A stretch of DNA of 64,000 nucleotides from Thiocystis violascens DSM 198. Lineage in GTDB: Bacteria; Pseudomonadota; Gammaproteobacteria; Chromatiales; Chromatiaceae. Under the pieces are notes generated by a model. That model made no database searches. It had not been told where the DNA came from and worked only from the letters and a program-made list of their open reading frames with translations. Numbering within the stretch: position 1 is the stretch's first letter; each line of letters opens with the position of its first letter. The translations under genes were made by a program, and so were the position numbers. The DNA is taken from the NCBI RefSeq assembly GCF_000227745.2, contig NC_018012.1, positions 1,769,478 to 1,833,477 on the forward strand, written 5' to 3'. This document shows, piece after piece, positions 16,970-25,706 of this stretch.

Positions 16970-17416
16970 ATGTCCAAAGCCTTTCACCCGATCACCGGCG
17001 CGCTGGCGTTGCTGACGATCCTGACCTTCTGGGTCTCGACCCTGGTGTCCGAGGTCTTCGGCTCGCCGACAACCGTCGTGGCCGTCAAGACATTCATCCC
17101 CTGGGGTTTCCTGCTGCTGGTTCCCGCCCTGATGGCGACCGGAGGCTCGGGATTCGCACTCGCCAGGCAGCGCAGCGACCGTCTGGTCGATGTCAAGCGT
17201 CGGCGCATGCCCGTCATCGCCATGAATGGACTGCTGATTCTGATGCCGGCCGCCCTGTTTCTGGCCTTCAAGGTCCAAGCGGGCGAACTCGACGCCGTCT
17301 TCTACGCTGTGCAGGTTCTCGAACTGGTCGCCGGCGCCGTGAACATCGCGCTGCTTGGTCTGAACATGCGCGATGGTCTGCGCGTGACGGGCCGACTGCG
17401 TCACGCCCCGGCCTGA
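16970..17416 (+). CDS. Four-helix membrane protein controlled by MarR
   Basis: A 148-residue hydrophobic protein starting MSKAFHPITGALALLTILTF behind the RBS GAAGAGAG. Four membrane helices are visible (about 8-28, 38-62, 80-102, 110-132). I recognise no catalytic motif. Its gene is divergent from marR with a shared operator, so it probably answers to the same inducer; export or membrane-stress roles are possible but unproven. Codon use matches the backbone. Confidence 0.65.
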   Translation: MSKAFHPITGALALLTILTFWVSTLVSEVFGSPTTVVAVKTFIPWGFLLLVPALMATGGSGFALARQRSDRLVDVKRRRMPVIAMNGLLILMPAALFLAFKVQAGELDAVFYAVQVLELVAGAVNIALLGLNMRDGLRVTGRLRHAPA

Positions 17417-17508
17417 AACCGAATCACCCGGAGAGAGGCCATGTCCGCCCACATGTTTACGGTGCCGCTGGCCGCTCGGTTGTTTCGAGTCGACGCCGGC
17501 TGGAGCCC

Positions 17509-18177
17509 ATGAACACCAACGAAAAGCGCGTACATCGCGGAACGCCAGCACCAACCCTGAAGACCATCCGATGCGGTCTTCTACCCGGCGAATCGCGCAC
17601 GGTCGTGGAGCGATTGAACGAGCCCCTGCGGCTCTACCTGGAGCGCGTGCTGCGCGCAAAGGTCGAGATGGTCGTCGGACAACACTATGTCGCGACCGGG
17701 GAGGCGCTGCGGCGCGGCGAGCTGGACCTGGCCTATCTCGGACCGGTGACCTACATCCTGCAAAGCCGCGATGCCGATCTGGAGCCCTTCGCGCGGCCGA
17801 CCCACGGCGGGCGGGTCGGACCCACCTTCCAGGCGGCGATCATCGCAGCCCGGTGGAATCGCTCGCGCAGTTGCGTGGCGGCGAGATCGCCACGGGCGAC
17901 CTGGCCTCCAACTCCGGCACCTGGGTTCCCCGGCTCATGCTGCTGGAGGCGGGGCTGACGCAGGACCGGGACTATGTGCGCCGCAGCCTGGACTGCGCAC
18001 GACACGGTGGCGGCGGCCGTGGCCGAGCGCAAGGTCGCCGCCGGCGGGCTATCGCTCCCCGTCTTCAGACGGCTGGTGGCGGAGGGCCTGGTGGATGGCG
18101 ACGCCGTGCGCCTGCTGGCCGAGTCGCCGCCCATCCCAGAGTACATACGGTTCGATGAGGCAAGGCTGGTTGGTTGA
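17509..18177 (+). pseudogene. PhnD-like phosphonate/phosphite ABC binding protein with two frameshifts
   Basis: Three frames in sequence reconstruct one periplasmic binding-protein fold: RLNEPLRLYLERVLRAKVEM and GELDLAYLGPVTYI in frame one, GGEIATGDLASNSGTWVPRL after a shift near 17853, and AHDTVAAAVAERKVAAGGLS then LAESPPIPEY after a second near 17990. The motif A.GD..SNSG...P and the final ESPPIPEY fit PhnD/PtxB-type proteins that bind phosphonate or phosphite. No cleavable signal peptide is present. The gene is inactive. Its 3' end runs into the ATPase cassette. Confidence 0.7.
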
Positions 18178-18310
18178 GCGGTACAATCCAGAGCCCGGTT
18201 TCTTGGTCATCCCGCCTGGCGGTGGCCTCGGAATACATACGTTATATTCGACGCACGATAATTCTGGCGTATTATTTGAACCATCCAATGAGATGGCACA
18301 GGGTCTCGGC

Positions 18311-19522
18311 ATGAAGGCAAATCCAGGAGGCCAGATCGACCTCGCGGAGGTTGTCGGGCGTGACCAATTGATCGAACGGATCTGGGACACGCTGGAGCAG
18401 CAATCCATTCGCATGACCGCCGAGCGGCGCATCGGCAAGACCACCATCATCCGCAAGCTGTGCGCGGAGCCTCGGCCCGGCTGGGTGCCCATCTTCCAGG
18501 ATCTGGAGCGCTACCACAGCGCACGGGAATTCGCGCTGTCGGTCTACCAGGAGGTGGATCGGTTCCTGTCCAGGCATAAGCGATTCGCCCGACGGAGCAA
18601 GGACTTGCTCAAGACCCTCGGCGGTACCGAGGTGGGCGGCGTGCTCAAGCTCCCCGAGATGACGGCCGACGCACCCTGGCAGGACATCCTGACTGTCGCC
18701 ATTCAAGACCTGGTCGAGGAGCGCGAACGTCTCGACGCGCGCCCGCTGTTTCTCTGGGACGAAGTCCCCTACATGCTCGCGAGCATCAAGGCGCGGGAGG
18801 GCGAGCCGGTGGCCATGGCGGTGCTGGACAGCCTGCGCGCGCTGCGCCAGACCCATGGCGCGGCCGGTCTGCGCATGGTGCTGACCGGCTCGATCGGGCT
18901 CCACCATGTCATCGCCGGTCTCAAGCGGCACAACTACGCCAACTCCCCGCTCAACGACACCTACCCGCTGGAGGTGCCGCCGCTGGACGCGGATCCGGCA
19001 CGGGAGCTGGCGGCCCGTCTGATCGAGGGCGAGCGGATCCGCGCCGACTGTCCATCGGAGACGGCCGCTGCCGTCGCCCGGCTCGCCGACGGCTTTCCCT
19101 TTTATATCCACCATCTCGTCAAGGCGCTGAAGCAGGCCGCGCTGACGTCGGCCACGGGCGCCGACCCGGCGCTGGTCGAACAGGTCGTTGCGCAACAATT
19201 GCTGGACCCCAACGATCCCTGGGAACTGAGCCACTACCGCGAGCGCATTCCCGTCTACTACGGCCAGGACTCGGAACAGGCGGTGCTCGGCATCCTCGAC
19301 GGCATCGCCGCCCGTGCCGAAGACGCGACACCCGTTGCACTCTCCATCAACGCGCTGCTGGCCGAGGGTCGGGCCGCGGGCACCCTGGACGATCGCGACC
19401 GGCTCATCGACCTGCTCCGACTCATGGAGCAGGACCACTATCTGTCCCGCGACGTGGCCGGCGGTTACCGGTTCCGCTTTCCGCTGCTGCAACGCTGGTG
19501 GCGGCTTGCGCGTGGACTCTGA
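18311..19522 (+). CDS. AAA-type ATPase, first gene of a two-ATPase cassette
   Basis: A 403-residue protein if started at MKANPGGQIDLAEVVGRD (18311); an ATG at 18293 is also possible. The nucleotide site is a variant Walker A, AERRIGKTTIIRK, and LDARPLFLWDEVPYML supplies a Walker B. Later LVLTGSIGLHHVI-like sensor sequence and a C-terminal winged-helix region (YRFRFPLLQRWW) resemble archaeal-type ATPases of the AAA_35/MoxR-like groups. It precedes the second ATPase gene by 28 bases. The AT-rich upstream region (18230-18290) may hold a promoter. Function is unknown; a defence or sensor role is suggested only by context. Confidence 0.72.
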   Translation: MKANPGGQIDLAEVVGRDQLIERIWDTLEQQSIRMTAERRIGKTTIIRKLCAEPRPGWVPIFQDLERYHSAREFALSVYQEVDRFLSRHKRFARRSKDLLKTLGGTEVGGVLKLPEMTADAPWQDILTVAIQDLVEERERLDARPLFLWDEVPYMLASIKAREGEPVAMAVLDSLRALRQTHGAAGLRMVLTGSIGLHHVIAGLKRHNYANSPLNDTYPLEVPPLDADPARELAARLIEGERIRADCPSETAAAVARLADGFPFYIHHLVKALKQAALTSATGADPALVEQVVAQQLLDPNDPWELSHYRERIPVYYGQDSEQAVLGILDGIAARAEDATPVALSINALLAEGRAAGTLDDRDRLIDLLRLMEQDHYLSRDVAGGYRFRFPLLQRWWRLARGL

Positions 19523-19550
19523 GATCACGCCGGGTCGCCCCCATCCCACC

Positions 19551-22337
19551 ATGAAGGACCGCGTCTTCCTCTCCGTCTTCACCCCCAGCCGCACCGCGCC
19601 GGAGGATCTGGAGGCCATCACCGTCCAGCGTCAGGCCCTACTCGCCGATGCCGTCGAGCGGGTGCATGAAAGCGCCACCACGGGCAACAAGCACCATCTC
19701 CTGTTCGTCGGGCCGCGCGGCACCGGCAAGACGCATCTGGTCACGCTGTTGGTGCATCGGCTGGGCCGGGATCGGACCCTGGATGAGCGTCTGCGCATTG
19801 CCTGGCTCAACAAGGACGAGACCAGTACCAGCCTGCTGGAGCTGCTGCGCCGTATCTACGAGGCCCTGAGCAAGCGCTATCCCGATGAATTCACTCCCGA
19901 CGCGCTGGAACCCCTGTTCGACCTGACGCCTGAAGACGCCGAAAACGCACTCGCCCAACTCTTGCTCAAGACCCTGCGGGACCGTACCTTGCTGGTCGTC
20001 GTGGAAAACCTCGACGCACTCTTCGAGGGACTCGGTCAGACCGGCCAGCAGAAACTCCGGGCCTTCATCCAGGAGCATCCGGTGCTGTCCATGGTGACGA
20101 CCGCCCAGCGCCTGGTGGACGACATCGCCAGGCGCCAGAGCGCCTTCTTCGGCTTCTTCCAGACCGAGCACCTCAAGCCACTGTCCGTGGAGCAGGCCCG
20201 CGAACTGCTCCGCAACATCGCCCGGCTCAATGGCCAGACCGATGTGATCGCCTTTCTCGACAGCGCCACCGGCCGTTCGCGCATCCGCGCCCTGCATCAC
20301 CTCTCCGGCGGCAATCACCGTCTCTACATCGTCCTGTCCCAGTTCATCACCCGCGACAGCATCCAGGCACTGGTCGATCCCTTCGCCAAGATGGTCGATG
20401 AAATGACGCCCTACTATCAGGAGCGCATCCGCTGGCTGCCGGCGCAGCAGCGCAAGATCGTCGAATTCCTCTGCGCCCAAGACCGGCCCATCCCGGTCAA
20501 GCAGATCGCCCGCCGACTCTTCGCTACCCAACAGACCATCTCCAGCCAGCTCAAGGATCTGCGCGGCAAGGGCTATGTCCAGTCCGCCCAGCGCGGGCGC
20601 GAATCGCTGTACGAGATCGCCGAGCCGATGATGCGGATCTGCGTCGAGATCAAGGAGAACCAGACCCAGGGGCCGCTGCGGGTGCTGGTGGATTTTCTGC
20701 GCGTCTGGTACGACGGCCGCGAGCTGAACGCCAGGCTCTCCGACGACAGGACCGACTGCATGGCACGGGTCTATCTCGCGTCCGCCATCGAGGCCAATCA
20801 AGCCCAGGGCAATCTGCGTGCGCGGTTGTTGGTGGACGGATTCAATGCCGAGTTGGATGAGGCGGGACGGGCGCAGTGGGGAGGGCGGATAAAGGGGTAT
20901 GCCGAGGAGTGCGAGGAGCTGGCCCTGGCCTGCGGGCATTGGGCGAAGGGTGAGGATACGGAGGCGCTGCGGATCCTCAAAGAGATCATTGATGAAGACA
21001 GGGGCCGATCTACAGCGGTCAAGTTGTCTTCGCTGGATCTTGCTGCGGAGATTCACCACAAAAAAGGCGAGTATCTTCTGGCGATCAATCTCCTCAATAC
21101 ATTGCTGGCGGAGCCAGAAGCTCCTGTCGAACAGGTTGCTAGAGCCCTTATCAACCGGGGTACAAACTATTGGCAGCTCGAAAACTTCGACAAAGCAATT
21201 TCTGACTACAACGCCGCCATCAAGCTACCGCAAGCCCACGTCGAGGAAGTCGCCAGCGCGCTTGTCAATCGAGGCACCACATATGGGCAACTCGGAAACC
21301 ATGAAAAAGCGATTGCTGATTTCAGCGCTGTCATTGAGCTAAAGCAGGCGCCTGTCGAGCAAGTCGCTTGGGCGCTTGTGAACCGGGGAGTGGCTTATCG
21401 GATGCTCGGAGACATCGACAAGGCCATTGCCGACGACAGCGCTGCAATCGAATTGCCGCAGCCTCCCGTAGAGTGGGTCGCTAAAGCGCTCGTCGATCGA
21501 GGCCTGATCTATGGGCAGATCGGTGACTCCGACAAAGCGAACGCCGATTTCACCACCGTCATCAAGCTGGAACAAGCTCCTGCTGAGGAAGTTGCCTGGG
21601 CTCTTGTCACTAGAGGATTGACCTACCGGCTGATCGGAGACATCGGCAAAGCAATCGCCGATTTCAGCGCCGCCATTGAGCTACCACAGGCCCCTATCGA
21701 GCAAGTCGCCTTGGCATTCCGTAACCTGGGTCTGGCCTATTGGCTCCAGTCTGACAGCACTCGTTCCGAAACAAACCTGGAGGCGTTACTGCGATTGAAA
21801 GGTGCACCGCTGAGAGAGCGTATCGATGCACATCTTGCGCTGGCCGAGATCCGAATCTTTACAGGCCGCTGGGATGAGGCCATAGCCGCGCTGGGCGATG
21901 GCCTGCGGGAAGGCGCCACCGCCGCGCCAGCCTATCAAGGCGACTCAACGGACATCATCGCTGCCTTCTTCGACAGCACCCTGCAACCCGTAATCCGGCG
22001 CGAACGCACCCGCAGTCTGTTCGAGGTCTACCGCGATGCCGACGCCATCACCCAACTCGGCGAGGCGCTCACGCGACACCTGGGCAGGCTCCATGCCAAC
22101 ACGGAAAAACCGCCCAGCCCGGACAACCTGGAGACCTGGGCCACCGCCTGGGAAGAAGCGGGCAAGGACATCGACGCCTTTCGGCTGCCGCTGCGTCTCT
22201 TCCGCACAGGCATCGATTTCCTGAAGGCGGGCGGCACCGATCCGGGCATCCTACTGGACCTGAATCAGGAAGAGCGCAAGCTATTGGAGCAGGTGTTCGA
22301 CCTGGAATCCTCGCCCGAAGCGCTGAGAGCAGGATAG
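19551..22337 (+). CDS. AAA ATPase - winged helix - TPR-like repeat protein
   Basis: A 928-residue protein from MKDRVFLSVFTPSR. Walker A is GPRGTGKTHLV (about 53-63), Walker B LLVVVENLDALFEG. A winged helix follows (about 300-350: VKQIARRLFATQQTISSQL), then helices, then six 38-residue units (about 524-751) of the form VE.VA.ALVNRG..Y...G...KAIADF.AAIEL.Q. This NTPase-HTH-repeat order resembles STAND sensors, where repeats recognise a ligand and the NTPase oligomerises. No obvious nuclease or TIR effector is fused. Paired with the preceding ATPase gene. Confidence 0.78.
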   Translation: MKDRVFLSVFTPSRTAPEDLEAITVQRQALLADAVERVHESATTGNKHHLLFVGPRGTGKTHLVTLLVHRLGRDRTLDERLRIAWLNKDETSTSLLELLRRIYEALSKRYPDEFTPDALEPLFDLTPEDAENALAQLLLKTLRDRTLLVVVENLDALFEGLGQTGQQKLRAFIQEHPVLSMVTTAQRLVDDIARRQSAFFGFFQTEHLKPLSVEQARELLRNIARLNGQTDVIAFLDSATGRSRIRALHHLSGGNHRLYIVLSQFITRDSIQALVDPFAKMVDEMTPYYQERIRWLPAQQRKIVEFLCAQDRPIPVKQIARRLFATQQTISSQLKDLRGKGYVQSAQRGRESLYEIAEPMMRICVEIKENQTQGPLRVLVDFLRVWYDGRELNARLSDDRTDCMARVYLASAIEANQAQGNLRARLLVDGFNAELDEAGRAQWGGRIKGYAEECEELALACGHWAKGEDTEALRILKEIIDEDRGRSTAVKLSSLDLAAEIHHKKGEYLLAINLLNTLLAEPEAPVEQVARALINRGTNYWQLENFDKAISDYNAAIKLPQAHVEEVASALVNRGTTYGQLGNHEKAIADFSAVIELKQAPVEQVAWALVNRGVAYRMLGDIDKAIADDSAAIELPQPPVEWVAKALVDRGLIYGQIGDSDKANADFTTVIKLEQAPAEEVAWALVTRGLTYRLIGDIGKAIADFSAAIELPQAPIEQVALAFRNLGLAYWLQSDSTRSETNLEALLRLKGAPLRERIDAHLALAEIRIFTGRWDEAIAALGDGLREGATAAPAYQGDSTDIIAAFFDSTLQPVIRRERTRSLFEVYRDADAITQLGEALTRHLGRLHANTEKPPSPDNLETWATAWEEAGKDIDAFRLPLRLFRTGIDFLKAGGTDPGILLDLNQEERKLLEQVFDLESSPEALRAG
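21120..21803 (+). repeat. Six 114-base coding repeats
   Basis: The TPR-like units of the ATPase protein are encoded by six consecutive 114-base segments of similar but not identical DNA. Protein units are 38 residues each, starting at about residue 524. Divergence between units shows an established repeat array. Confidence 0.8.
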
Positions 22338-22439
22338 GTCGATCCTGGACTGGCGAGTGTCGGTTTTGCCATCAACATCTGCGACCATCGGATCGACGAT
22401 CCTTGTGATGCCCTGCAAAGCGTTGTGCGTTTTCCACGT

Positions 22440-22739
22440 CCGCTTCCCTCCCGGATACCGCATCGAGCCACTACGGCGGGCTTATCCGAGATCGCCCTTT
22501 CACAGCGGCCAGTCGCAGATCGACGATTGGCTGGCGAACAAGGCGCTGCAACACTAGGAAAGCACCTGTCGGCAACCAAGGTTCTGGCCGATCCGGTTGG
22601 AGCCATCGCCGGGTTCTATACGCTCGCGACCGCGCAGGTCGATTTCGCCGACCTGCCGCCGGAACTCTGCCGACGCCAGCCACGGCGCAACCTCCCGATT
22701 GCCGTCCTGGCTTGGATGGGGATTCGCGAGGGCGATTAG
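22440..22739 (+). pseudogene. GNAT acetyltransferase (TacT-like toxin) remnant
   Basis: YRIEPLRRAYPRSPFHSGQS and QIDDWLANKALQH end in a stop at 22557; a shift of one frame continues GKHLSATKVLADPVGAIAGF, YTLATAQVDFADLPPELCRR and PIAVLAWMG. Together they give the first two thirds of a TacT-type GNAT toxin that acetylates charged tRNA. The acetyl-CoA-binding C-terminus is missing and no ribbon-helix-helix antitoxin precedes it. Inactive. Confidence 0.68.
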
Positions 22740-22742
22740 TCC

Positions 22743-22826
22743 GGTAGGATGCGGTGAGCGCTAGCGAACCGCATCATTCGAGGCGTCTTCGCGATTGATG
22801 CGGGTCGTTCCTCACCGCATCTACCG
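22743..22826. repeat. Dispersed-type inverted repeat
   Basis: GTAGGATGCGGTGAG at the left and CTCACCGCATCTACC at the right face each other across about 50 bases. Sequences of this pattern (TAGGATGCGGTGAGC, CGAACCGCATC) are widespread small repeats in proteobacteria. It separates the toxin remnant from the methyltransferase remnant. Confidence 0.65.
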
Positions 22827-22830
22827 AGCT

Positions 22831-23097
22831 AGGCTGGCAGTCGGATATCAACGACGGCGTACGCCCCAACATCCGCCCCTTCATGCAGACTCAGAACCTG
22901 GGCAAGAAGGGCGCTGGCATCCTGCGCGCTAAACCCAACATCAAATGGGACAAGGACCGTGGCACCGAGCCCCAGCGCGACAAGTCCGACTACCCCTGGT
23001 TCTGGCACTCGGATGCGCTACACCGCTGGGCGGACCCGACTTCACCGGCAACCGCTGGACAACGCCCACCTAACCCTGGCCCGCAAACTGGCATCCT
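22831..23097 (+). pseudogene. C-terminal remnant of a large DNA methyltransferase (R-M/PglX-like)
   Basis: The frame LGWQSDINDGVRPNIRPFM, then VGKKGAGIL-like GKKGAGILRAKPNIKWDKD and RDKSDYPWFWHSD, is characteristic of the C-terminus of large N6-adenine DNA methylases in type I-like, BREX/DISARM-type loci. After a frame change DNAHLTLARKLAS and a stop TGA near 23097 finish the gene. Everything upstream is lost, replaced by the dispersed repeat. Its presence shows that a restriction or phage-defence operon stood here before. The family name is by recognition of the motif. Confidence 0.58.
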
Positions 23098-23245
23098 GAA
23101 AGGAGTCGGGGTGCCCCGTCCGGGGGTGAAACCGATGCACCCAGAACGCAGCCCCACTTCGACGCTGTTTCTTGATGGCCACCCCCCAGGGTGCGACCAT
23201 CGCTGTACTGCGGCAGGATCTCTGACCGCGCAAGAGGAGTACACC

Positions 23246-24610
23246 ATGACCGACCCCCAACTACTGCGTGTCCGGAGTATCCAGGTAGACCGGCTGTTCG
23301 ACCTGTTCGATCACCGGGTCGATCTGAAGCTGGAGGAGCGCGTAACAATCCTCCACGGCCCCAACGGAGTGGGCAAGACCATGCTGTTGCGGATGGTCAA
23401 TGCCTTATTGGACGGCAGGTACAGTCTGTTCCAACAAGTACCGTTTCGGCGTTTCGTTCTTGAGCTTACAGACGATAGCAAAGTAGAGCTAACACTAGGC
23501 CCAAAGAAGGCTTCAAGAGATAAGAGAAATCAGGACAAGGCCCGATTACTGCATCTCACTTACTTCCATAAAGGGAAGGAGGTAGAGCCGTATGAGGTGC
23601 CAGCGAATAAGGATGTTGTCTCGATGGCCGACGCAATCGCAGCTCGCATTCCTTGGGTCAATCGGGCCGGAGATGGCGTATGGACGGATGAACGCGCGGG
23701 CATGGAACTCTTGGCTGCGGAAGAAATCGTCGCCCGCTATCGCGACGAGGTTCCGATACGGCTGCTACCCGACCCCGGATTGGCCGACCCCGTTTGGCTC
23801 AAAGAGCTTCGCGATAAGGTCAACGTCCATCTCATCGCCGCCCAACGCCTCCTTCGGGTTACCAATGACGATCCGCGTCGTTATCGTACAGGACCACGAA
23901 CTATTTTTACCGTTCTGGACTACGCGCGCGATGTACAAGTGCGCATTAACGACACCATGGCGCGGTACGGCCAACAATCTCAAAGTCTAGATCAGTCCTT
24001 CCCGCAACGCCTCTTGAATAGTCGCACTGCGATGTTACCTGCGGAAACACTCAAGCAACGGATGGAAAAGCTCGACGCGCGCCGCGCAGATCTTAAAGAA
24101 ATCGGTCTGCTCGACGAGCCTGGTAGCAATCCATTCGATACGGCCGCACTTAGCACCTTGGATCCAGCCCAACAAAGCGTGATGGCGCTGTACGTGGAGG
24201 ATACCGAGCAAAAACTCTCTGTTTTAGACGACCTTGCGCGGCGCGCCCGGTTGCTTCTGGACAACGTGAACCGTAAGTTTCACCACAAACACATTCGTAT
24301 CGACCGAGAATTGGGTCTGGTCGCGGAAGGGGAGCAGGGTAGGCCGTTGGCGCTGGATGCACTCTCTTCTGGAGAGCAGCATGAGCTAGTGCTTCATTAC
24401 GACCTATTATTTCGAGTGCGACCGAATACTCTCGTGTTAATTGACGAGCCCGAATTGTCGCTGCATGTTGCCTGGCAGAAGCGCTTCCTGCCGGACCTCC
24501 TGGAAATCGTCGAGACCGCGCAATTTGACGTCCTCATGGCGACGCACTCGCCCTTCATCGTCGGCGATCGGTCGGATCTCATGATTGGGCTGGACGCCCA
24601 CCTCGTATGA
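23246..24610 (+). CDS. AAA-family ATPase, AriA-like component of a PARIS-type system
   Basis: A 454-residue SMC/ABC-like ATPase: Walker A GPNGVGKTMLL (about 39-49), signature SSGEQHELVL (about 377-386), Walker B LVLIDEPELSLH, and the switch His in LMATHSPFIV. The start MTDPQLLRVRSIQ at 23246 has a good RBS (AGAGGAG); the open frame from 22883 is the methyltransferase remnant read through. The next gene, encoding a DUF4435 protein, overlaps by four bases. An AAA ATPase with DUF4435 is the PARIS layout, where the ATPase senses a phage protein and releases the toxic partner. Confidence 0.72.
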   Translation: MTDPQLLRVRSIQVDRLFDLFDHRVDLKLEERVTILHGPNGVGKTMLLRMVNALLDGRYSLFQQVPFRRFVLELTDDSKVELTLGPKKASRDKRNQDKARLLHLTYFHKGKEVEPYEVPANKDVVSMADAIAARIPWVNRAGDGVWTDERAGMELLAAEEIVARYRDEVPIRLLPDPGLADPVWLKELRDKVNVHLIAAQRLLRVTNDDPRRYRTGPRTIFTVLDYARDVQVRINDTMARYGQQSQSLDQSFPQRLLNSRTAMLPAETLKQRMEKLDARRADLKEIGLLDEPGSNPFDTAALSTLDPAQQSVMALYVEDTEQKLSVLDDLARRARLLLDNVNRKFHHKHIRIDRELGLVAEGEQGRPLALDALSSGEQHELVLHYDLLFRVRPNTLVLIDEPELSLHVAWQKRFLPDLLEIVETAQFDVLMATHSPFIVGDRSDLMIGLDAHLV

Positions 24611-25479
24611 ACCTTACAGCTTATAAGAGCTCTGGCGACATCGAAGCTGAAGTTCTCATGATGTCCCAAGTGCATACCGGAAGCTTCCTGGTTGTCGAAG
24701 GAGTTGACGATATCCGGTTTTGGACTTCGCGGGTCGCAGACGGCGCATGCGAACTGGTTGACGGTAATGGCAAACCGAACGTAGAAGGGGCGCTAACTCG
24801 GCTAGACAGCCGCAGCTTTTCGGGTGTTCTCGGGATCGTCGATGACGATTGCGACGGCTTGGATTGTCGCCCGCTGCCGTCGCCTAACCTGATTGCAACG
24901 GACGCACATGATTTGGAATGCGTACTTTTGCGTTCACCAGCTTTGGATCGTGTGTTGGGGGAGTTCGGGAGCAGGGCAAAGATCAGGAAATTTGAGCAGA
25001 CTCAAGGCGTTGAAGTGCGAAACGCACTGGTCAGCCGTGGCATCCAGTTAGGTCGGCTGCGTTGGCTGTCGCGGCGGGCGGGTTGGCCCTATCCGTTCGG
25101 GGACAAAGGGCCGGCGCGCTTCGTCGATCAAGCCACATGGACGGTTGACACCGCTCGGCTGGAGGCCGATGTTGTCGCGTCGGGTGCCTATCCGTCTGTA
25201 GCTGATTTGCGGGCGGCGCTGGGAAACCTTCCGACGGACGATCCCTGGTCAATCTGCCAGGGACATGATCTGGTAGCCGTTCTCGGAATCGGGTTACGCA
25301 AGGTGCTTGGAAACCTCAAGGCCGGCACGGGCGTTGATTACATTGCATCGCTGCTGCGCAGTGCTTACGACGACATCGATTTAGAACGCGGACATCTGGG
25401 CGTTTCGATTCGCGCTTGGGAGCAGGCAAATACGCCCTATCGGCTGCTCCGGCGTAACCCGGCCAGCGTGGAATCGTAA
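24607..25479 (+). CDS. DUF4435 (TOPRIM-like) protein, AriB-like component
   Basis: A 290-residue protein. SFLVVEGVDDIRFWTSR carries the TOPRIM-type Glu, and GVLGIVDDDCDGLD the acidic DxD-like cluster expected of DUF4435. ATDAHDLECVLLRSPAL is the second conserved block. In PARIS the equivalent protein AriB is a toxic nuclease held by AriA and freed on infection. Start ATG overlaps the ATPase stop, giving translational coupling. The GC content is lower than in the flanking metabolic genes. It could instead belong to another AAA-DUF4435 defence type. Confidence 0.72.
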   Translation: MNLTAYKSSGDIEAEVLMMSQVHTGSFLVVEGVDDIRFWTSRVADGACELVDGNGKPNVEGALTRLDSRSFSGVLGIVDDDCDGLDCRPLPSPNLIATDAHDLECVLLRSPALDRVLGEFGSRAKIRKFEQTQGVEVRNALVSRGIQLGRLRWLSRRAGWPYPFGDKGPARFVDQATWTVDTARLEADVVASGAYPSVADLRAALGNLPTDDPWSICQGHDLVAVLGIGLRKVLGNLKAGTGVDYIASLLRSAYDDIDLERGHLGVSIRAWEQANTPYRLLRRNPASVES

Positions 25480-25500
25480 CTAAACCGCGTCCAGGACGAA
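25480..25500 (+). repeat. Partial end of the TTAAACCGCG repeat, copy E
   Basis: CTAAACCGCGTCCAG directly after the DUF4435 stop matches the left end of module 1 in copy A, but no second inverted end follows. It is a truncated copy at the border to the chimeric nitrogenase remnants. Confidence 0.6.
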
Positions 25501-25538
25501 CTTAGAGCAAGTCCGCTCCAACCAATGCGCGCTACCGG

Positions 25539-25706
25539 TCAAACAACCGGCACGCACATCCGGGTCCGCCCGCCTCCGCGACGACGAATGTCGAGCATCT
25601 CGGTCTCCACCCCATAGGTCTGGCGCAAATACGCCTCGGTGATGACACTGACCGGCGCGCCGATGGCGTGGCCTTTATCTCGGTCCAGAACCAGCGCGCG
25701 GGTGGC
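25539..25706 (-). pseudogene. ABC transporter ATPase, last 55 residues
   Basis: The minus-strand end ATRALVLDRDKGHAIGAPVS, then VITEAYLRQTYGVETEMLDI and RTRMCVPVV, matches the tail of FecE/BtuD-type ATPases of iron-siderophore or cobalamin importers (VITxxxLRxxYGVExE...RxCVP). The Walker and signature motifs are absent. At about 25707 the sequence switches to anfA read on the other strand. It may come from the same uptake locus as the remnants at 6-7 kb. Confidence 0.6.

Noticed and set aside
16421..17659. 412-residue version of the MarR protein
   Set aside because: The extra N-terminal 250 residues are antisense to the divergent membrane gene and cross the operator; the RBS supports the short start at 16888.
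19638..21059. 473-codon minus-strand ORF over the ATPase-repeat gene
   Set aside because: Antisense shadow; the plus-strand protein has clear Walker motifs and repeats.
21120..21803. CRISPR-like periodic repeats
   Set aside because: The 114-base periodicity is in frame and encodes 38-residue protein repeats; there are no short identical repeats with unique spacers.
22883..23245. Upstream extension of the AAA ATPase to an ATG at 22883
   Set aside because: This part is the in-frame remnant of a methyltransferase; a good RBS precedes the ATG at 23246.
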